Source: an uncultured Prevotella sp. (GTDB lineage: Bacteria; Bacteroidota; Bacteroidia; Bacteroidales; Bacteroidaceae). From it: a DNA stretch of 9,660 bases. Shown piece after piece: positions 6,123 to 9,660 of the stretch. Position numbers and translations under genes: made by a program. The notes under the pieces were generated by a model. It had not been told where the DNA came from. It did no database searches and saw only the letters and a program-made list of their open reading frames with translations. The DNA is taken from positions 1-9,660 of the forward strand of contig USCX01000050.1 of the NCBI GenBank assembly GCA_900553285.1, read 5' to 3'. The number at the start of each line of letters is the position of its first letter. Positions within the stretch are counted from its first letter, which is position 1.

Positions 6123-6893
6123 TCATCCGATTTGCGTTCCGCCCGGACGTCCGATGGCATCCGCGCGGGTGATAATGACACGTCCGACGCCAGCCTCAAC
6201 GGCTTGCAGACTATTTTCTATCTTAGGCAGCATCCCGCCGCTCACCACGCCGTCGGCCGCCAGCCGGGCAAAGTTCTCGCGGGTGATGCGGGAGATGACG
6301 CTATTTTCATCGTCGGGGTCGGCAAGGACACCGGCGTGCTCAAAGCAGTAGACCAGCGTCACATCGAAACAGGCCGCCAGGGCCTTGGCGGTTTCTCCCG
6401 CAATGGTGTCGGCGTTCGTATTGAGCAACGTCCCGTTTCCGTCGTGGGTCAGCGGAGCCATTACGGGAACGATGCCGGCCCGGATGACACGGGTCAGCAA
6501 CCCGGCGTCCACATGGTCCACGTCGCCCACAAACCCGTAATCCACTCCGCTGACCTCGCGGCGATGCGAACGGATGACATCCATGTCGGCGCCGGTCAGG
6601 CCGAGCGCATTCACGCCGTGGGCTTGAAGCCCTGCCACTACGTTCTTATTGACGAGTCCGCCATACACCATGGTGACCACGCGGAGCATCCCGGCGTCGG
6701 TCACACGCCGGCCGCCTACCATCTTCGTCTCGATGCCCAGGCCGGAAGCCACCTCCGTAGCGGTCCGGCCGCCACCATGCACAAGCACTTTCGGCCCCGG
6801 AAGGGATGAAAAGTCAGACAGCAGGCGGGCAAGCGTCGAAGGAGTCTCGACAATCTTCCCGCCTACCTTGACCACAGTCAGTTTCTCTTTCAT
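6123..6893 (-). CDS. argB: N-acetylglutamate (or N-succinylglutamate) kinase
   Basis: A 256-residue cytoplasmic amino-acid kinase of arginine biosynthesis that phosphorylates the gamma-carboxyl of an N-acylated glutamate using ATP. Visible motifs: VVKVGGK (7-13) with Lys9, HGGG (39-42), GGRRVTD (60-66) for the substrate carboxylate, NTNADTIAG (158-166) and SGGMLPKI (218-225) with Lys224. Length equals the E. coli enzyme and there is no extra regulatory N-terminal helix as in arginine-inhibited kinases. Bacteroides fragilis is known to make arginine through succinylated intermediates, so the true substrate may be N-succinylglutamate; the sequence alone does not settle this. Upstream of and co-directional with frdCAB, but with its own promoter element. 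No other arginine gene is in the window. Confidence 0.94.
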   Translation of the reverse strand: MKEKLTVVKVGGKIVETPSTLARLLSDFSSLPGPKVLVHGGGRTATEVASGLGIETKMVGGRRVTDAGMLRVVTMVYGGLVNKNVVAGLQAHGVNALGLTGADMDVIRSHRREVSGVDYGFVGDVDHVDAGLLTRVIRAGIVPVMAPLTHDGNGTLLNTNADTIAGETAKALAACFDVTLVYCFEHAGVLADPDDENSVISRITRENFARLAADGVVSGGMLPKIENSLQAVEAGVGRVIITRADAIGRPGGTQIG

Positions 6894-6933
6894 GCGATAG
6901 GGTTGCTGTTTTTCGGTTAAGAGGTTCCGTCTG

Positions 6934-6941
6934 CAAAATTA
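6934..6941 (-). promoter_or_regulatory. -7 element of the argB promoter
   Basis: TAATTTTG on the minus strand matches TAnnTTTG and would place the start about 33 nt before the argB ATG. No clear TTTG is found at the -33 distance, so the promoter is supported by the -7 box only. No recognisable arginine-repressor operator was seen. Confidence 0.5.
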
Positions 6942-7002
6942 CGTTTTTTTCGATAAAAGCTGCTAACGCTTGCCAAAGATTTGCATCCGCGGCGTCCGGC
7001 CT

Positions 7003-7059
7003 GTCACGCCGGGCGGCAAGACGGACGGCACGCGGCCTTTCTCATGCTCCCGGCGTGAC
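7003..7059. repeat. Perfect 11-bp inverted repeat in the argB/beta-helix divergent region
   Basis: GTCACGCCGGG (7003-7013) and CCCGGCGTGAC (7049-7059) are exact reverse complements separated by 35 bp. There is no T run, so it is not a simple terminator. It lies between the two divergent promoters and could be a regulator-binding or structural element; no function can be assigned. Confidence 0.55.
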
Positions 7060-7182
7060 CGCCCGATCCGGCGCAGCGACAGGAAAAACAATCAGGCCGA
7101 CAGGCCGGCCCATCGCCCTGACCGTTTTTCCCACAGGCCGGACGGGCCGTCCCCGCGGCCGTCCGGCCACCCTTCCGGCCGC
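7057..7182. repeat. Degenerate 21-bp-period intergenic repeat
   Basis: The 391-bp gap between argB and the beta-helix gene is GC-rich and gene-free. Inside it GAC occurs at 7057, 7078, 7099, 7120 and 7141, exactly 21 bp apart each time, followed by one GAC-less unit (7162-7182). Inner bases are diverged and rich in GGCC/CCGG. The unit at 7120 starts GACCGTTTTTCC, identical to the unit at 9057 near dprA. The 21-bp period keeps an open frame on the plus strand (a D-R-x-x-H-R-P-like heptad) that joins the beta-helix frame. I judge it non-coding because the signal peptide and promoter lie downstream of it. Confidence 0.5.
7136..7168. repeat. 10-bp inverted repeat inside the 21-bp-period region
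   Basis: GGCCGGACGG (7136-7145) pairs perfectly with CCGTCCGGCC (7159-7168) across a 13-bp loop that is itself GC-rich. It could form a stable hairpin or cruciform but has no T run. It may be a by-product of the repeat's base composition. Confidence 0.5.
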
Positions 7183-7243
7183 CACCCGGCCTACTGTAAC
7201 AAACCTGTCATACATCCGCAACGCTTTCGTTACACGGCTCCCC

Positions 7244-7251
7244 TACCTTTG
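7244..7251 (+). promoter_or_regulatory. -7 element of the beta-helix gene promoter
   Basis: TACCTTTG matches TAnnTTTG. A start near 7258 leaves a leader of about 27 nt before the ATG at 7285. At the -33 distance only a weak TTTC-like word is present (7225-7228, spacer too short), so the upstream box is poor. This promoter position argues against any longer N-terminus. Confidence 0.55.
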
Positions 7252-7284
7252 CACCGTCAAAAGCAACGTCCAATTTCACGTCTT

Positions 7285-8730
7285 ATGATAAAGAACTACT
7301 TCAAAACTACGGTTGCGGCCAGCCTCATGGCGCTGGCTTGCACACAGGCTGCCGGACAGGACATTCCCGCCGGCGCCATTGTCTGGGAAGGCACGAAAAC
7401 CCTGACGGAGTCTTTCATCGTTCCGAAAGGACAATCGCTCTACATCAAGCCCGGCACGACCATCGTCGCCGCCACCACGGGCGAAGAAAGCCCCGCAGTC
7501 GAAATCGTTGTCCTCGGCAACCTGTACAGCCTCGGCACGGAAAAGAACCCGGTGACCTTCACCGTGGCCGACAACCTCAAAGGCGACCGCTTCGGCGCGC
7601 CTTGGGGCGGCATCATCTGCGGCTACGACAGCAAGGAACTTTACCTCGACCACACCATCATCGAGTACGGCGGGGCGCCGACCACGGAGTTGTCGACCTC
7701 GTTTGTCAACGGACTTTATAAGACAGACGAGCCGGGCGACGGCGTGCCCGCCGTCCACTTCTGCAACGTCGACGGAAGCATGGTCATCCGTAACTGCACT
7801 TTCCGCTACAACGCCAACGACCAGATTTACATCACGGGCGGGAAGAGCATCGTGGAAAACAATCTTTTCTACGAAAGCGGCAACGCCAAAGACGGGGGCG
7901 AGGCCATCAACTACAAGTCCGGCTGCGACGCCGACATCTGCTACAACGTGATTTACGATGCCTGCACCAACGGCTTCAAACTCTCTAACGCGGGAGTGAG
8001 CGCCACCATTCCCTCGTCTCACCTGAATGTGTATAACAACACGCTCATTGACTGCGGCTGGCGTCGGGCCAAAAACGAGAAAGGCGGCTCCTTCTGGATT
8101 GAATCGGGCATCGTGGCCAACATCGTGAACAACCTTGTTTACGACTGCCGCTGGGGCATGAAGCACGACACCGAAGAGCCAGAATCGCCGAGCTGCGTCC
8201 TGACGCCCAACTTCTACTTCTCGTCCACCTCAACCGGCATCGAGCAGAGCGCAGCCGACGATGTGCGCGGCATCCTGGCTTTTAGCCCGGACATCCGCAG
8301 CACCCAGGCCGGCAACAACAACCCGCTGTTCGCCCACTTCACCCAGACGCCGGGGATGGACATCAACGTGTCGGCCGACGAGGGCGACGGAACCGCCGAC
8401 CCGTGGGACAGCAGCTGGGACCTCAGCATCGCCCACACCTCTCCGGCCGCACAAGGGGGAAAAACGGACCTCACGACGCTTTTCTCGACAAAGGGAATCA
8501 CGCTGAACGGCCTCGCAGGAGTCACGGAACAAAGCACCTTTACGTCTAAGGCGCCCGCCGCCTACTTCGGAGCCAAAGCACCCGTCACCACCGACGCCAT
8601 CGGCCACGCCCCGACCACGACGGGCGACCACACCATCTACACGCTCGACGGCCGCCGCGCCGGCACCTCGTCCGACCGGCTTCCCCGCGGTCTCTATATC
8701 CAGAACGGCAAGAAGCTCTACGTCAGATAA
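7285..8730 (+). CDS. Secreted right-handed parallel beta-helix protein with C-terminal sorting-like tail
   Basis: A 481-residue exported protein. Residues 1-24 are a signal peptide (MIKNYFKTTVAASLMALACTQ); Cys19 is in a poor lipobox (ALAC), so simple cleavage is as likely as lipidation. A capping strand region (26-95) leads into about 100-295, where short asparagine-rich turns recur: MVIRNCTFRYN, SIVENNLFYESGN, DICYNVIYDACTNGF, LNVYNNTLIDCG and IVNNLVYDCRWG. This is the stacking pattern of right-handed beta-helices, as in pectate-lyase-like proteins. I cannot identify catalytic residues, so binding or enzyme activity on a polysaccharide is only a guess. The last 32 residues (IYTLDGRRAG, then LPRGLYIQNGKKLYVR) resemble the short C-terminal domain of Bacteroidota secreted proteins linked to type IX secretion or surface attachment. 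It is monocistronic with its own terminator. The start is chosen at the signal peptide. Confidence 0.82.
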   Translation: MIKNYFKTTVAASLMALACTQAAGQDIPAGAIVWEGTKTLTESFIVPKGQSLYIKPGTTIVAATTGEESPAVEIVVLGNLYSLGTEKNPVTFTVADNLKGDRFGAPWGGIICGYDSKELYLDHTIIEYGGAPTTELSTSFVNGLYKTDEPGDGVPAVHFCNVDGSMVIRNCTFRYNANDQIYITGGKSIVENNLFYESGNAKDGGEAINYKSGCDADICYNVIYDACTNGFKLSNAGVSATIPSSHLNVYNNTLIDCGWRRAKNEKGGSFWIESGIVANIVNNLVYDCRWGMKHDTEEPESPSCVLTPNFYFSSTSTGIEQSAADDVRGILAFSPDIRSTQAGNNNPLFAHFTQTPGMDINVSADEGDGTADPWDSSWDLSIAHTSPAAQGGKTDLTTLFSTKGITLNGLAGVTEQSTFTSKAPAAYFGAKAPVTTDAIGHAPTTTGDHTIYTLDGRRAGTSSDRLPRGLYIQNGKKLYVR

Positions 8731-8806
8731 ACGAGACCCGCGCGCAAAAAAGAAAATTCCATCACTGTCCCGCTCCGACGGACAGCGCATAAATCAGTGT
8801 TAGCGA

Positions 8807-8845
8807 AGGCCCCGCTCCTTGTGAAAGGCGCGGGGCCTGTTTTTT
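8807..8845 (+). terminator. Rho-independent terminator of the beta-helix gene
   Basis: AGGCCCCGC (8807-8815) pairs perfectly with GCGGGGCCT (8830-8838), extended by CCTT/AAGG inside the loop, and is followed by a T run (8840-8845). A weaker stem (CTGTCC 8765-8770 with GGACAG 8780-8785) precedes it without a T run. Confidence 0.92.
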
Positions 8846-8971
8846 CAGTTCCGCCCGTCGCGTTCCCTCACGGTCCGGGCTACGGGCAGCAGGGGCCGCG
8901 CCACTCCGGAAAGACACCTCTGCCGTGCAGCCGGAAGCCGCATCCGGCCGCCGAAGGAGAAGCGCCCGGCC
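8846..8971. other. GC-rich gene-free spacer
   Basis: Between the beta-helix terminator and the clearer repeat near dprA I see no credible gene, promoter or RNA. The base composition and a word at 8913 (GACACCTCTGCCGT), similar to one at 2336 (GACACCCTCTTCCGT), suggest a heavily diverged extension of the 21-bp-period repeat. Confidence 0.3.
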
Positions 8972-9077
8972 ACCGGACTTTCCTGTCGCGCTGAGGGAAA
9001 ATCCTGTCACCCTGACAGAATTTTCTATCGGCGACTTAGGATTTCCTGTCAGGGCTGACCGTTTTTCCGCCCTGCCG
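8972..9077. repeat. Degenerate tandem repeat of about 21 bp next to dprA
   Basis: TCCTGTC occurs at 8981, 9002 and 9044 (intervals 21 and 42), with a diverged copy (TTCTATC) at 9023 filling the missing step. Units carry TTTCCTGTC followed by a CTGA or CTGACAG half, so the unit has partial dyad symmetry. The last unit starts GACCGTTTTTCC at 9057 and ends exactly at the dprA stop codon (9078). It shares CTGACCGTTTTTCC with 7118-7131. Confidence 0.5.
8997..9025 (-). terminator. Palindrome, possible dprA terminator
   Basis: Two 13-nt arms (GAAAAT, one mismatched base, CTGTCA; then TGACAG, one base, ATTTTC) pair across a CCC/GGG loop. On the minus strand this lies about 50 nt after the dprA stop and ends in ATTTTCCC, a weak T run. 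It may work as a modest terminator, or simply be the best-preserved symmetric unit of the repeat. Confidence 0.4.
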
Positions 9078-9660
9078 TCAAAGCAGACGAAACACACTGC
9101 CCGCCGTCACACGCACGACGCCGCGCATTTCGAGGTCGAAGAGAATGGCGCTCACCTGCTGCACGGGCATCCCCGAACGCACGGCCAGCACATTCAGCTG
9201 GGCTCCATCCGTGTGGCGAAGCAGGTTGCAAAGCGTCGCCTCCTCCGGGGTCAGCTCGCTGAACAGTTCCCGCTGCACAGGACGCCGCCTCTCCCGTTCC
9301 GAAGCCCACCCCATCGCTTCGGCCAAGGCCGCGCCTCCAGTCAGGAGGTGGGCCCCGTTCGTGGCAATCAGCCGATTGCATCCCTCCGAAAAGACATCGG
9401 TCACCCGACCGGGAAAGGCAAACACCTCACGGTCGTATCCGTTGGCCAGATTCGCCGTGATGAGCGCACCGCCCTTGCCGGCGCTTTCCACCACCACACA
9501 GGCGTCAACAAGCCCCGCCACGATACGGTTGCGGCGCACGAAGTTCCCCTTGTCGGGCACGGTCCCCGTCATGTATTCCGTCACGAGACCGCCGTGCGAC
9601 AGCATCTCCGTCGCGGTCGCCCGGTGGGCAGGCGGATAAAGCCGGTCGAAACCATGGGCC
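9078..9660 (-). CDS. dprA: DNA-processing protein DprA (5' end missing)
   Basis: The C-terminal 193 residues of DprA (Smf), which loads RecA onto incoming single-stranded DNA in transformation and is widely kept even in non-competent bacteria. The frame is open to the window edge. Visible Rossmann-fold motifs in order: HGFDRLYPPAH (fragment residues 2-12), GGLVTEY (23-29), NFVRRNRIVAGL (39-50), ESAGKGGALITA (58-69) and a following FAFPGRVTDVFSEGCNRLI segment. The last 60 residues (ELTPEEATLCNLL to RVTAGSVFRLL) form the winged-helix domain often found at the DprA C-terminus. The N-terminal part, with any SAM-like domain, lies outside the window. The gene converges on the beta-helix gene. No other competence gene is visible. 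Confidence 0.95.
   Translation of the reverse strand, partial: AHGFDRLYPPAHRATATEMLSHGGLVTEYMTGTVPDKGNFVRRNRIVAGLVDACVVVESAGKGGALITANLANGYDREVFAFPGRVTDVFSEGCNRLIATNGAHLLTGGAALAEAMGWASERERRRPVQRELFSELTPEEATLCNLLRHTDGAQLNVLAVRSGMPVQQVSAILFDLEMRGVVRVTAGSVFRLL

Noticed and set aside
7195..7236. TGTAAC and GTTACA words as further ECF promoter sites upstream of the beta-helix gene
   Set aside because: Neither has a CGTC-type -10 box at 16-17 bp, on either strand.
6970..7284. A longer N-terminus for the beta-helix protein, reading through a heptad repeat
   Set aside because: The frame is open for 105 extra codons, but a signal peptide starts at 7285 and a -7 promoter element sits at 7244-7251, so translation from further upstream is unlikely.
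8972..9077. CRISPR array
   Set aside because: Repeats are about 21 bp back to back, diverged and without spacers, and no cas gene is present.

Overview
The window looks like a chromosomal segment from a GC-rich member of the order Bacteroidales, most likely near Prevotella. The evidence is the typical Bacteroidota promoter -7 element (TAnnTTTG) ahead of several genes, A-rich leaders instead of Shine-Dalgarno sites at most starts, a frdCAB operon of the Bacteroides/Prevotella type with a five-helix di-haem cytochrome b, and an ECF sigma gene followed by the small partner protein seen in these genomes. Genus level is an inference from protein flavour, not from a marker gene.

Layout, left to right. 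Positions 1-585 (minus strand) carry an ECF sigma factor overlapping a truncated small partner gene, with a candidate ECF-type promoter just upstream. A long terminator-like hairpin (738-802) separates this from a DUF3298 lipoprotein gene (873-2153, minus) with its own clear promoter. Positions 2378-2422 hold the terminator of the fumarate reductase/succinate dehydrogenase operon frdC-frdA-frdB (5936 down to 2453, minus). The frd promoter lies about 110 nt upstream of frdC, and the leader contains a possible 24-codon arginine-rich peptide. Upstream on the same strand is argB (6123-6893). A GC-rich divergent intergenic region (6894-7284) follows, then the only clear plus-strand gene, a secreted right-handed beta-helix protein (7285-8730) with a strong terminator. 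The window ends inside dprA (minus, 5' end missing).

How the genes fit together: frdCAB makes the membrane complex that reduces fumarate to succinate with menaquinol, the terminal step of anaerobic fumarate respiration in these bacteria. argB is arginine biosynthesis, dprA is a DNA-uptake and recombination factor, and the sigma/partner pair is a regulatory unit. These are mostly unrelated housekeeping genes. I see no phage, transposon, CRISPR array, tRNA, rRNA or defence island.

The least explained signal is in the intergenic DNA. Three gaps (2230-2377, 7057-7182, 8972-9077) show a degenerate period of about 21 bp, often anchored on GAC. They share short words, including an identical 14-mer (CTGACCGTTTTTCC) in two gaps almost 2 kb apart. 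This could be a decayed dispersed tandem-repeat family. The other items worth testing are the frdC leader peptide and the ECF promoter.
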